Source: Aplidium turbinatum
Taxonomy: Eukaryota > Chordata > Ascidiacea > Aplousobranchia > Polyclinidae
Direction: 5' to 3'
Length of the DNA: 64,000 nucleotides
Assembly (NCBI GenBank): GCA_918807975.1
Contig: OU964921.1
Coordinates: 18,998,498-19,062,497 of the forward strand
The notes beneath the pieces were generated by a model. It had not been told where the DNA came from and did no database searches. It saw nothing but the letters and a program-made list of their open reading frames with translations. Shown piece by piece: positions 24,028-36,755 of the stretch (its first letter is position 1; each line of letters begins with the position of its first letter). The position numbers were made by a program, and so were the translations under genes.

Positions 24028-25996
24028 TTGAAAAACTTTTTTAAAAAGATAATTTTTTTTCAATAATGTTCACTTTTAGTACGTAACAAAACTTTCTTAG
24101 ACAATTTTTAATGACGTTCGTTCCAAACTAAAACAATTAGATAGTTTCGCAAAAAAAAATTATTTTTTACTGTATGAAATGTTTTTGAAAAATTTTTGAA
24201 AAATTTTTTTGAAAAGACAATTTTTTTTCAATAATGTTCACTTTTAGTACGTAAATAAACTTTCTTAGACAATTTTTAATGACGTTAGTTCCAAACTAAA
24301 AGAATTAGATAGTTTCGCAAAAAAAAATTATTTTTCACTGTATGAAATGTCTTAGAAAAACTTCTGAAAAATTTCTTTGAAAAGACAATTTTTTTTCAAT
24401 AATGTTCACTTTTAGTACGTAAATAAACTTTCTTAGACAATTTTTAATGACGTTAGTTCCAAACTAAAAGAATTAGATAGTTTCGGAAAAAAAAAATTAT
24501 TTTTCACGGTATGAAATGTCTTGGAAAAAGTTTTTTGAAAAGACAAGTTTTTTTCAATGATGTTCACTTTTAGTACGTAACAAAACTTTCTTAGACAATT
24601 TTTAATGACGTTAGTTCCAAACTAAAAGAATTAGATAGTTTCCTAAAAAAAAATTATTTTTTACTGTATGAAATGTCTTAGAAAAATTTTTGAAAAATTT
24701 TTTTGAAAAGACAATTTTTTTTCAATAATGTTCACTTTTAGTTCGTAAATAAACTTTCTTAGACAATTTTTAATGACGTTAGTTCCAAACTAAAAGAATT
24801 AGAGAGTTTTGCAAAAAAAATTATTTTTTACTGCATGAAATGTCTTGAAAAAGTTTTTGAGAAACTTTTGAAAAAGACAATTTTTTTCAATAATGTTCAC
24901 TTTAGTACGTAAAAAAACTTTCTTAGACAATTTTTAATGACGTTAGTTCCAAACTAAAAGAATTAGATAGTTTCGCAAAAAAAAATTATTTTGCACAGTA
25001 TGAAATGTCTTGGAAAAATTTTTTTGAAAAGACAATTTTTTTTCAATAATGTTCACTTTTAGTACGTAACAAAACTTCCTTAGATGATTTTTAATGACGT
25101 TAGTTCCAAACTAAAAGAATTAGATAGTTTCGCAAAAAAAAATTAATTTTCACTGTATGAAATGTCTTAGAAAAAATTTTGAAAAATTTGTTTGAAAACA
25201 CAATTTTTTTTCGATAATGTTCACTTTTAGTACGTAAAAAAACTTTCTTAGACAATTTTTAATGACGTTAGTTCCAAACAAAAAGAATTAGATAGTTTCG
25301 CAAAAAAAAATTATTTTTCACTGTATGAAATGTCTTGGAAAATTTTTTTTAAAAAGACATGTTTTTTTTTCAATAATGTTCACTTTTAGTACGTAAAAAA
25401 ACTTTCTTAGACAATTTTTAATGACGTTAGTTCCAAACTAAAAGAATTAGATAGTTTCGCAAAAAAAAATTAATTTTCACTGTATGAAATGTCTTAGAAA
25501 AATTTCTGAAAAATTTCTTTGATAAGACAACTTTTTTTCAATAATGTTCACTTTTAGTACGTAAAAAAACTTTCTTAGACAATTTTTAATGACGTTAGTT
25601 CCAAACTAAAAGAATTAGATAGTTTCGCAAAAAAAAATTATTTTTCACTGTATGAAATGTCTTAGAAAAACTTTTAAAAAATTTCTTTGAAAAGACAATT
25701 TTTTTTCAATAATGTTCACTTTTAGTACGTAAATAAACTTTCTTAGACAATTTTTAATGACGTTAGTTCCAAACTAAAAGAATTAGATAGTTTCCTAAAA
25801 AAAAATTATTTTTTACTGTATGAAATGTCTTAGAAAAATTTTTGAAAAATTTTTTTGAAAAGACAATTTTTTTTCAATAATGTTCACTTTTAGTTCGTAA
25901 ATAAACTTTCTTAGACAATTTTTAATGACGTTAGTTCCAAACTAAAAGAATTAGAGGGTTTTGCAAAAAAAATTATTTTTTACTGCATGAAATGTC
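24028..25996 (+). repeat. Unit G, copy 1 (1,969 bp)
   Basis: This starts at TTGAAAAACTTTTTTAAAAAGATAA and repeats 1,969 bp later. Diagnostic markers are GACGTTCGTTCC with CTAAAACAATTAG, the unusual GTTTCGGAAAAA (24,481; partner 26,450), the GAGAG trio, and GAGGGTTTTGC at 25,954. The 3' half is also present at 32,450 onward. Confidence 0.87.
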
Positions 25997-27924
25997 TTGA
26001 AAAACTTTTTTAAAAAGATAATTTTTTTTCAATAATGTTCACTTTTAGTACGTAACAAAACTTTCTTAGACAATTTTTAATGACGTTCGTTCCAAACTAA
26101 AACAATTAGATAGTTTCGCAAAAAAAAATTATTTTTTACTGTATGAAATGTTTTTGAAAAATTTTTGAAAAATTTTTTTGAAAAGACAATTTTTTTTCAA
26201 TAATGTTCACTTTTAGTACGTAAATAAACTTTCTTAGACAATTTTTAATGACGTTAGTTCCAAACTAAAAGAATTAGATAGTTTCGCAAAAAAAAATTAT
26301 TTTTCACTGTATGAAATGTCTTAGAAAAACTTCTGAAAAATTTCTTTGAAAAGACAATTTTTTTTCAATAATGTTCACTTTTAGTACGTAAATAAACTTT
26401 CTTAGACAATTTTTAATGACGTTAGTTCCAAACTAAAAGAATTAGATAGTTTCGGAAAAAAAAAATTATTTTTCACGGTATGAAATGTCTTGGAAAAAGT
26501 TTTTTGAAAAGACAAGTTTTTTTCAATGATGTTCACTTTTAGTACGTAACAAAACTTTCTTAGACAATTTTTAATGACGTTAGTTCCAAACTAAAAGAAT
26601 TAGATAGTTTCCTAAAAAAAAATTATTTTTTACTGTATGAAATGTCTTAGAAAAATTTTTGAAAAATTTTTTTGAAAAGACAATTTTTTTTCAATAATGT
26701 TCACTTTTAGTTCGTAAATAAACTTTCTTAGACAATTTTTAATGACGTTAGTTCCAAACTAAAAGAATTAGAGAGTTTTGCAAAAAAAATTATTTTTTAC
26801 TGCATGAAATGTCTTGAAAAAGTTTTTGAGAAACTTTTGAAAAAGACAATTTTTTTCAATAATGTTCACTTTAGTACGTAAAAAAACTTTCTTAGACAAT
26901 TTTTAATGACGTTAGTTCCAAACTAAAAGAATTAGATAGTTTCGCAAAAAAAAATTATTTTGCACAGTATGAAATGTCTTGGAAAAATTTTTTTGAAAAG
27001 ACAATTTTTTTTCAATAATGTTCACTTTTAGTACGTAACAAAACTTCCTTAGATGATTTTTAATGACGTTAGTTCCAAACTAAAAGAATTAGATAGTTTC
27101 GCAAAAAAAAATTAATTTTCACTGTATGAAATGTCTTAGAAAAAATTTTGAAAAATTTGTTTGAAAACACAATTTTTTTTCGATAATGTTCACTTTTAGT
27201 ACGTAAAAAAACTTTCTTAGACAATTTTTAATGACGTTAGTTCCAAACAAAAAGAATTAGATAGTTTCGCAAAAAAAAATTATTTTTCACTGTATGAAAT
27301 GTCTTGGAAAATTTTTTTTAAAAAGACATGTTTTTTTTTCAATAATGTTCACTTTTAGTACGTAAAAAAACTTTCTTAGACAATTTTTAATGACGTTAGT
27401 TCCAAACTAAAAGAATTAGATAGTTTCGCAAAAAAAAATTAATTTTCACTGTATGAAATGTCTTAGAAAAATTTCTGAAAAATTTCTTTGATAAGACAAC
27501 TTTTTTTCAATAATGTTCACTTTTAGTACGTAAAAAAACTTTCTTAGACAATTTTTAATGACGTTAGTTCCAAACTAAAAGAATTAGATAGTTTCGCAAA
27601 AAAAAATTATTTTTCACTGTATGAAATGTCTTAGAAAAACTTTTAAAAAATTTCTTTGAAAAGACAATTTTTTTTCAATAATGTTCACTTTTAGTACGTA
27701 AATAAACTTTCTTAGACAATTTTTAATGACGTTAGTTCCAAACTAAAAGAATTAGATAGTTTCCTAAAAAAAAATTATTTTTTACTGTATGAAATGTCTT
27801 AGAAAAATTTTTGAAAAATTTTTTTGAAAAGACAATTTTTTTTCAATAATGTTCACTTTTAGTTCGTAAATAAACTTTCTTAGACAATTTTTAATGACGT
27901 TAGTTCCAAACTAAAAGAATTAGA
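25997..27924 (+). repeat. Unit G, copy 2
   Basis: This is the tandem second copy of the 1,969-bp unit, with a constant offset of 1,969 at every marker checked (GTTTCGG, GACATGTTTTTTTTTC, GATAAGACAAC). It stops about 40 bp short, at TTAGATAG where copy 1 has TTAGAGGG. It overlaps the start of block I1 by a few bases of common sequence. Confidence 0.86.
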
Positions 27925-30900
27925 TAGTTTCGCAAAAAAAAACTATTTTTCACTCTATGAAATGTCTTGGAAAAATTTTTTTGAAAAGACAATTTTTTTT
28001 TAATAATGTTCACTTTTAGTACGTAACAAAACTTTCTTAGACAATTTTTAATGACGTTAGTTCCAAGCTAAAAGAATTAGATAGTTTCGCAAAAAAAAAT
28101 TATTTTTCACTGTATGAAATGTCTTAGAAAAGTTTTTGAAAAATTTTTTTGAAAAGACAATTTTTTTTCAATAATGTTCACTTTTAGTACGTAAAAAAAC
28201 TTTCTTAGACAATTTTTAATGACGTTAGTTCCAAACTAAAAGAATTAGATAGTTTTCCAAAAAAAAAAAGTTTTTCACTGTATGAAATGGTTTTGAAAAA
28301 TTTTTTTAAAAAGACAATTTTTTTTCAATAATGTTCACTTTTAGTACGTAACAAAACTTTCTTAGACAATTTTTAATGACGTTCGTTCCAAACTAAAAGA
28401 ATTAGATAGTTTCGCAAAAAAAAATTATTTTTTACTGTATGAAATGTTTTTGAAAAATTTTTGAAAAATTTTTTTGAAAACACAATTTTTTTTCAATAAT
28501 GTTCACTTTTAGTACGTAAATAAACTTTCTTAGACAATTTTTAATGACGTTAGTTCCAAACTAAAAGAATTAGATAGTTTCGCAAAAAAAAATTATTTTT
28601 CACTGTATGAAATGTCTTAGAAAAACTTCTGAAAAATTTCTTTGAAAAGACAATTTTTTTTCAATAATGTTCACTTTTAGTACGTAAATAAACTTTCTTA
28701 GACAATTTTTAATGACGTTAGTTCCAAACTAAAAGAATTAGATAGTTTCGCAAAAAAAAATTATTTTTCACTGTATGAAATGTCTTAGAAAAATTTCTGA
28801 AAAATTTCTTTGAAAAGACAATTTTTTTTCAATAATGTTCACTTTTAGTACGTAAATAAACTTTCTTAGACAATTTTTAATGACGTTAGTTCCAAACTAA
28901 AAGAATTAGATAGTTTCGCAAAAAAAAATTATTTTTCACTGTATGAAATGTCTTAGAAAAATTTCTGAAAAATTTCTTTGAAAAGACAATTTTTTTTCAA
29001 TAATGTTCACTTTTAGTACGTAAATAAACTTTCTTAGACAATTTTTAATGATGTTAGTTCCAAACTAAAAGAATTAGATAGTTTCGCAAAAAAAAATTAT
29101 TTTTCACTCTATGAAATGTCTTGGAAAAATTTTTTTGAAAAGACAATTTTTTTTCAATAATGTTCACTTTTAGTACGTAACAAAACTTCCTTAGACAATT
29201 TTTAATGACGTTAGTTCCAAACTAAAAGAATTAGATAGTTTCGCAAAAAAAAATTATTTTTCACTGTATGAAATGTCTTAGAAAAGTTTTTGAAAAATTT
29301 TTTTGAAAAGACAATTTTTTTTCAATAATGTTCACTTTTAGTACGTAAAAAAACTTTCTTAGACAATTTTTAATGACGTTAGTTCCAAACTAAAAGAATT
29401 AGATAGTTTCGCAAAAAAAAATTATTTTTCACTGTATGAAATGTCTTGGAAATAGTTTTTTGAAAAGACAATTTTTTTTCAATAATGTTCACTTTTAGTA
29501 CGTAAAAAAACTTTCTTAGACAATTTTTAATGACGTTAGTTCCAAACTAAAAGAATTAGATAGTTTCGCAAAAAAAAAAATTATTTTTCACTGTATGAAA
29601 TGTCTTAGAAAAGTTTTTGAAAAATTTTTTTGAAAAGACAATTTTTTTTCAATAATGTTCACTTTTAGTACGTAAAAAAACTTTCTTAGACAATTTTTAA
29701 TGACGTTAGTTCCAAACTAAAAGAATTAGATAGTTTCGCAAAAAAAAATTATTTTTCACTGTATGAAATGTCTTGGAAATAGTTTTTTGAAAAGACAATT
29801 TTTTTTCAATAATGTTCACTTTTGGTACGTAAAAAAACTTTCTTAGACAATTTTTAATGATGTTAGTTCCAAACTAAAAGAATTAGATAGTTTCGCAAAA
29901 AAAAATTATTTTTCACTCTATGAAATGTCTTGGAAAAATTTTTTTGAAAAGACAATTTTTTTTCAATAATGTTCACTTTTAGTACGTAACAAAACTTCCT
30001 TAGACAATTTTTAATGACGTTAGTTCCAAACTAAAAGAATTAGATAGTTTCGCAAAAAAAAATTATTTTTCACTGTATGAAATGTCTTAGAAAAGTTTTT
30101 GAAAAATTTTTTTGAAAAGACAATTTTTTTTCAATAATGTTCACTTTTAGTACGTAAAAAAACTTTCTTAGATGATTTTTAATGACGTTAGTTCCAAACT
30201 AAAAGAATTGGATAGTTTTCCAAAAAAAAAAAGTTTTTCACTGTATGAAATGGTTTTGAAAAATTTCTTAAAAAGACAATTTTTTTTCAATAATGTTCAC
30301 TTTTAGTACGTAACAAAACTTTCTTAGACAATTTTTAATGACGTTCATTCCAAACTAAAAGAATTAGATAGTTTCGCAAAAAAAAATTATTTTTTACTGT
30401 AGGAAATGTTTTTGAAAAATTTTTGAAAAATTTTTTTGAAAAGACAATTTTTTTTCAATAATGTTCACTTTTAGTACGTAAATAAACTTTCTTAGACAAT
30501 TTTTAATGACGTTAGTTCCAAACTAAAAGAATTAGATAGTTTCGCAAAAAAAAATTATTTTTCACTGTATGAAATGTCTTAGAAAAACTTCTGAAAAATT
30601 TCTTTGAAAAGACAATTTTTTTTCAATAATGTTCACTTTTAGTACGTAAAAAAGCTTTCTTAGACAATTTTTAATGACGTTAGTTCCAAACTAAAAGAAT
30701 TAGATAGTTTCGCAAAAAAAAATTATTTTTCACTGTATGAAATGTCTTAGAAAAGTTTTTGAAAATTTTTTTTGAAAAGACAATTTTTTTTCAATAATTT
30801 TCACTTTTAGTACGTAAAAAAGCTTTCTTAGACAATTTTTAATGACGTTAGTTCCAAACTAAAAGAATTAGATAGTTTCGCAAAAAAAAATTATTTTTCA

Positions 30901-32493
30901 CGGTATGAAATGTCTTGGAAAAAGTTTTTTGAAAAGACAAGTTTTTTTCAATGATGTTCACTTTTAGTACGTAAAAAAGCTTTCTTAGACAATTTTTAAT
31001 GACGTTAGTTCCAAACTAAAAGAATTAGATAGTTTCCCAAAAAAAAATTATTTTTTACTCTATGAAATGTCTTGGAAATAGTTTTTTGAAAAGACAATTT
31101 TTTTTCAATAATGTTCACTTTTAGTACGTAACAAAACTTCCTTAGACAATTTTTAATGACGTTAGTTCCAAACTAAAAGAATTAGATAGTTTCGCAAAAA
31201 AAAAAATTATTTTTCACTGTATGAAATGTCTTAGAAAAGTTTTTGAAAAATTTTTTTGAAAAGACAATTTTTTTTCAATAATGTTCACTTTTAGTACGTA
31301 AAAAAACTTTCTTAGACAATTTTTAATGACGTTAGTTCCAAACTAAAAGAATTAGATAGTTTCGCAAAAAAAAATTATTTTTCACTGTATGAAATGTCTT
31401 GGAAATAGTTTTTTGAAAAGACAATTTTTTTTCAATAATGTTCACTTTTGGTACGTAAAAAAACTTTCTTAGACAATTTTTAATGATGTTAGTTCCAAAC
31501 TAAAAGAATTAGATAGTTTCGCAAAAAAAAATTATTTTTCACTCTATGAAATGTCTTGGAAAAATTTTTTTGAAAAGACAATTTTTTTTCAATAATGTTC
31601 ACTTTTAGTACGTAACAAAACTTCCTTAGACAATTTTTAATGACGTTAGTTCCAAACTAAAAGAATTAGATAGTTTCGCAAAAAAAAATTATTTTTCACT
31701 GTATGAAATGTCTTAGAAAAGTTTTTGAAAAATTTTTTTGAAAAGACAATTTTTTTTCAATAATGTTCACTTTTAGTACGTAAAAAAACTTTCTTAGACA
31801 ATTTTTAATGACGTTAGTTCCAAACTAAAAGAATTAGATAGTTTCGCAAAAAAAAATTATTTTTCACTGTATGAAATGTCTTGGAAATAGTTTTTTGAAA
31901 AGACAATTTTTTTTCAATAATGTTCACTTTTAGTACGTAACAAAACTTCCTTAGACAATTTTTAATGACGTTAGTTCCAAACTAAAAGAATTAGATAGTT
32001 TCGCAAAAAAAAATTATTTTTCACTGTATGAAATGTCTTAGAAAAGTTTTTGAAAAATTTTTTTGAAAAGACAATTTTTTTTCAATAATGTTCACTTTTA
32101 GTACGTAAAAAAACTTTCTTAGACAATTTTTAATGACGTTAGTTCCAAACTAAAAGAATTAGATAGTTTCGCAAAAAAAAATTATTTTTCACTGTATGAA
32201 ATGTCTTGGAAATAGTTTTTTGAAAAGACAATTTTTTTTCAATAATGTTCACTTTTGGTACGTAAAAAAACTTTCTTAGACAATTTTTAATGACGTTAGT
32301 TCCAAACTAAAAGAATTAGATAGTTTTGCAAAAAAAAATTATTTTTCACTGTATGAAATGTCTTAGAAAATTTTTGAAAATTTTTTTTGAAAAGACAATT
32401 TTTTTTCAATAATGTTCACTTTTAGTACGTAAAAAAACTTTCTTAGACAATTTTTAATGACGTTAGTTCCAAACTAAAAGAATTAGATAGTTT
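27900..32493 (+). repeat. Block I, copy 1 (4,594 bp)
   Basis: This block is present again at 38,757-43,350 with a constant offset of 10,857, so there is no net length difference over 4,594 bp. Rare shared marks checked: CAAAAAAAAACTATTTTTC at 27,932, TTCCAAGCTAAAAG at 28,071, GAATTGGATAG at 30,205, CTGTAGGAAATG at 30,397, AATAATTTTCAC near 30,796, and CTTAGAAAATTTTTG near 32,362. I found no difference in the lines compared. Inside are several monomer pairs with TTGGAAATAG. Confidence 0.92.
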
Positions 32494-35287
32494 CGCAAAA
32501 AAAAATTAATTTTCACTGTATGAAATGTCTTAGAAAAAATTTTGAAAAATTTGTTTGAAAACACAATTTTTTTTCGATAATGTTCACTTTTAGTACGTAA
32601 AAAAACTTTCTTAGACAATTTTTAATGACGTTAGTTCCAAACAAAAAGAATTAGATAGTTTCGCAAAAAAAAATTATTTTTCACTGTATGAAATGTCTTG
32701 GAAAATTTTTTTTAAAAAGACATGTTTTTTTTTCAATAATGTTCACTTTTAGTACGTAAAAAAACTTTCTTAGACAATTTTTAATGACGTTAGTTCCAAA
32801 CTAAAAGAATTAGATAGTTTCGCAAAAAAAAATTAATTTTCACTGTATGAAATGTCTTAGAAAAATTTCTGAAAAATTTCTTTGATAAGACAACTTTTTT
32901 TCAATAATGTTCACTTTTAGTACGTAAAAAAACTTTCTTAGACAATTTTTAATGACGTTAGTTCCAAACTAAAAGAATTAGATAGTTTCGCAAAAAAAAA
33001 TTATTTTTCACTGTATGAAATGTCTTAGAAAAACTTTTAAAAAATTTCTTTGAAAAGACAATTTTTTTTCAATAATGTTCACTTTTAGTACGTAAATAAA
33101 CTTTCTTAGACAATTTTTAATGACGTTAGTTCCAAACTAAAAGAATTAGATAGTTTCCTAAAAAAAAATTATTTTTTACTGTATGAAATGTCTTAGAAAA
33201 ATTTTTGAAAAATTTTTTTGAAAAGACAATTTTTTTTCAATAATGTTCACTTTTAGTTCGTAAATAAACTTTCTTAGACAATTTTTAATGACGTTAGTTC
33301 CAAACTAAAAGAATTAGAGGGTTTTGCAAAAAAAATTATTTTTTACTGCATGAAATGTCTTGAAAAACTTTTTTAAAAAGATAATTTTTTTTCAATAATG
33401 TTCACTTTTAGTACGTAACAAAACTTTCTTAGACAATTTTTAATGACGTTCGTTCCAAACTAAAACAATTAGATAGTTTCGCAAAAAAAAATTATTTTTT
33501 ACTGTATGAAATGTTTTTGAAAAATTTTTGAAAAATTTTTTTGAAAAGACAATTTTTTTTCAATAATGTTCACTTTTAGTACGTAAATAAACTTTCTTAG
33601 ACAATTTTTAATGACGTTAGTTCCAAACTAAAAGAATTAGATAGTTTCGCAAAAAAAAATTATTTTTCACTGTATGAAATGTCTTAGAAAAACTTCTGAA
33701 AAATTTCTTTGAAAAGACAATTTTTTTTCAATAATGTTCACTTTTAGTACGTAAATAAACTTTCTTAGACAATTTTTAATGACGTTAGTTCCAAACTAAA
33801 AGAATTAGATAGTTTCGGAAAAAAAAAATTATTTTTCACGGTATGAAATGTCTTGGAAAAAGTTTTTTGAAAAGACAAGTTTTTTTCAATGATGTTCACT
33901 TTTAGTACGTAACAAAACTTTCTTAGACAATTTTTAATGACGTTAGTTCCAAACTAAAAGAATTAGATAGTTTCCTAAAAAAAAATTATTTTTTACTGTA
34001 TGAAATGTCTTAGAAAAATTTTTGAAAAATTTTTTTGAAAAGACAATTTTTTTTCAATAATGTTCACTTTTAGTTCGTAAATAAACTTTCTTAGACAATT
34101 TTTAATGACGTTAGTTCCAAACTAAAAGAATTAGAGAGTTTTGCAAAAAAAATTATTTTTTACTGCATGAAATGTCTTGAAAAAGTTTTTGAGAAACTTT
34201 TGAAAAAGACAATTTTTTTCAATAATGTTCACTTTAGTACGTAAAAAAACTTTCTTAGACAATTTTTAATGACGTTAGTTCCAAACTAAAAGAATTAGAT
34301 AGTTTCGCAAAAAAAAATTATTTTGCACAGTATGAAATGTCTTGGAAAAATTTTTTTGAAAAGACAATTTTTTTTCAATAATGTTCACTTTTAGTACGTA
34401 ACAAAACTTCCTTAGATGATTTTTAATGACGTTAGTTCCAAACTAAAAGAATTAGATAGTTTCGCAAAAAAAAATTAATTTTCACTGTATGAAATGTCTT
34501 AGAAAAAATTTTGAAAAATTTGTTTGAAAACACAATTTTTTTTCGATAATGTTCACTTTTAGTACGTAAAAAAACTTTCTTAGACAATTTTTAATGACGT
34601 TAGTTCCAAACAAAAAGAATTAGATAGTTTCGCAAAAAAAAATTATTTTTCACTGTATGAAATGTCTTGGAAAATTTTTTTTAAAAAGACATGTTTTTTT
34701 TTCAATAATGTTCACTTTTAGTACGTAAAAAAACTTTCTTAGACAATTTTTAATGACGTTAGTTCCAAACTAAAAGAATTAGATAGTTTCGCAAAAAAAA
34801 ATTAATTTTCACTGTATGAAATGTCTTAGAAAAATTTCTGAAAAATTTCTTTGATAAGACAACTTTTTTTCAATAATGTTCACTTTTAGTACGTAAAAAA
34901 ACTTTCTTAGACAATTTTTAATGACGTTAGTTCCAAACTAAAAGAATTAGATAGTTTCGCAAAAAAAAATTATTTTTCACTGTATGAAATGTCTTAGAAA
35001 AACTTTTAAAAAATTTCTTTGAAAAGACAATTTTTTTTCAATAATGTTCACTTTTAGTACGTAAATAAACTTTCTTAGACAATTTTTAATGACGTTAGTT
35101 CCAAACTAAAAGAATTAGATAGTTTCCTAAAAAAAAATTATTTTTTACTGTATGAAATGTCTTAGAAAAATTTTTGAAAAATTTTTTTGAAAAGACAATT
35201 TTTTTTCAATAATGTTCACTTTTAGTTCGTAAATAAACTTTCTTAGACAATTTTTAATGACGTTAGTTCCAAACTAAAAGAATTAGA
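32450..35287 (+). repeat. Unit G, copy 3 (2,838 bp, dispersed)
   Basis: This matches 25,087-27,924 at a constant offset of 7,363 (TTAATTTTC at 25,143 and 32,506; GAGGG at 25,954 and 33,317; GTTTCGG at 26,450 and 33,813). It thus copies the end of G1 plus all of G2, across their junction, and was inserted or joined directly after block I1. Because it spans the G1-G2 junction, it was made after that tandem pair existed. Confidence 0.87.
33915..35066 (+). repeat. Unit H, copy 1 (1,152 bp)
   Basis: This seven-monomer part of G copy 3 is tandemly repeated right after it. GTTTCCT at 33,971 returns at 35,123 and the GAGAG monomer at 34,134 returns at 35,286 (offset 1,152). Confidence 0.83.
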
Positions 35288-36276
35288 GAGTTTTGCAAAA
35301 AAAATTATTTTTTACTGCATGAAATGTCTTGAAAAAGTTTTTGAGAAACTTTTGAAAAAGACAATTTTTTTCAATAATGTTCACTTTAGTACGTAAAAAA
35401 ACTTTCTTAGACAATTTTTAATGACGTTAGTTCCAAACTAAAAGAATTAGATAGTTTCGCAAAAAAAAATTATTTTGCACAGTATGAAATGTCTTGGAAA
35501 AATTTTTTTGAAAAGACAATTTTTTTTCAATAATGTTCACTTTTAGTACGTAACAAAACTTCCTTAGATGATTTTTAATGACGTTAGTTCCAAACTAAAA
35601 GAATTAGATAGTTTCGCAAAAAAAAATTATTTTTCACTGTATGAAATGTCTTAGAAAAAATTTTGAAAAATTTGTTTGAAAACACAATTTTTTTTCGATA
35701 ATGTTCACTTTTAGTACGTAAAAAAACTTTCTTAGACAATTTTTAATGACGTTAGTTCCAAACAAAAAGAATTAGATAGTTTCGCAAAAAAAAATTATTT
35801 TTCACTGTATGAAATGTCTTGGAAAATTTTTTTTAAAAAGACATGTTTTTTTTTCAATAATGTTCACTTTTAGTACGTAAAAAAACTTTCTTAGACAATT
35901 TTTAATGACGTTAGTTCCAAACTAAAAGAATTAGATAGTTTCGCAAAAAAAAATTAATTTTCACTGTATGAAATGTCTTAGAAAAATTTCTGAAAAATTT
36001 CTTTGATAAGACAACTTTTTTTCAATAATGTTCACTTTTAGTACGTAAAAAAACTTTCTTAGACAATTTTTAATGACGTTAGTTCCAAACTAAAAGAATT
36101 AGATAGTTTCGCAAAAAAAAATTATTTTTCACTGTATGAAATGTCTTAGAAAAACTTTTAAAAAATTTCTTTGAAAAGACAATTTTTTTCAATAATGTTC
36201 ACTTTTAGTACGTAAATAAACTTTCTTAGACAATTTTTAATGACGTTAGTTCCAAACTAAAAGAATTAGATAGTTT
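35067..36276 (+). repeat. Unit H, copy 2
   Basis: This is the second copy of the 1,152-bp unit, running a little past the full unit length before GTTTCGC replaces GTTTCCT at 36,275. Differences: TTATTTTTCAC near 35,628 where copy 1 has TTAATTTTCAC, and one T fewer in the T tract near 36,183. Confidence 0.82.
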
Positions 36277-36650
36277 CGCAAAAAAAAATTATTTTTCACT
36301 GTATGAAATGTCTTAGAAAAATTTCTGAAAAATTTTTTTGAAAAGACAATTTTTTTCAATAATGTTCACTTTTAGTACGTAAATAAACTTTCTTAGACAA
36401 TTTTTATTGACGTTAGTTCCAAACTAAAAGAATTAGATAGTTTCGCAAAAAAAAATTATTTTTCACTGTATGAAATGTCTTAGAAAAATTTCTGAAAAAT
36501 TTCTTTGAAAAGACAATTTTTTTTCAATAATGTTCACTTTTAGTACGTAAAAAAACTTTCTTAGACAATTTTTAATGACGTTAGTTCCAAACTAAAGGAA
36601 TTAGATAGTTTCGCAAAAAAAATTTATTTTTTACTGTATGAAATGTCTTA
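36277..36650 (+). repeat. Long monomers before the overgrown unit
   Basis: About two long monomers lie here, with the GAAAAATTTCTG form, one TTTTTATTGACG (near 36,403) and a CTAAAGGAATT monomer. They lead into the disordered patch at 36,651. Nothing else is present. Confidence 0.75.
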
Positions 36651-36755
36651 GAAAAACTTTTAGATTAACTTTTAGAAAAACTTTTAAAACTTAAGATAAA
36701 ACTTTTAGAAAAACTTTTAGTATGAAATGTCTTAGAAAAACTTTTAGAAAAATTT
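36651..36755 (+). repeat. Microsatellite-like expansion inside one monomer
   Basis: This is the one place where the monomer pattern breaks down. The slippery region, normally one or two 11-mers, is a run of irregular repeats of AGAAAAACTTTT: AGATTAACTTTT, AGAAAAACTTTT, AAAACTTAAGATAAAACTTTT, AGAAAAACTTTT, then a second TAGTATGAAATGTCTTAG and two more AGAAAAA blocks. The anchors on each side lie at 36,580 and 36,816, 236 bp apart, or 68 bp more than a long monomer. Flanking monomers are normal (GTTCCAAACTAAAGG before, CGATAATG after). Confidence 0.88.

Noticed and set aside
36651-36755. An inserted mobile element in the disordered patch
   Set aside because: It is only about 68 bp longer than normal, has no target-site duplication, and is wholly explained by repeats of AGAAAAACTTTT and a re-copied GTATGAAATGTCTTAG.
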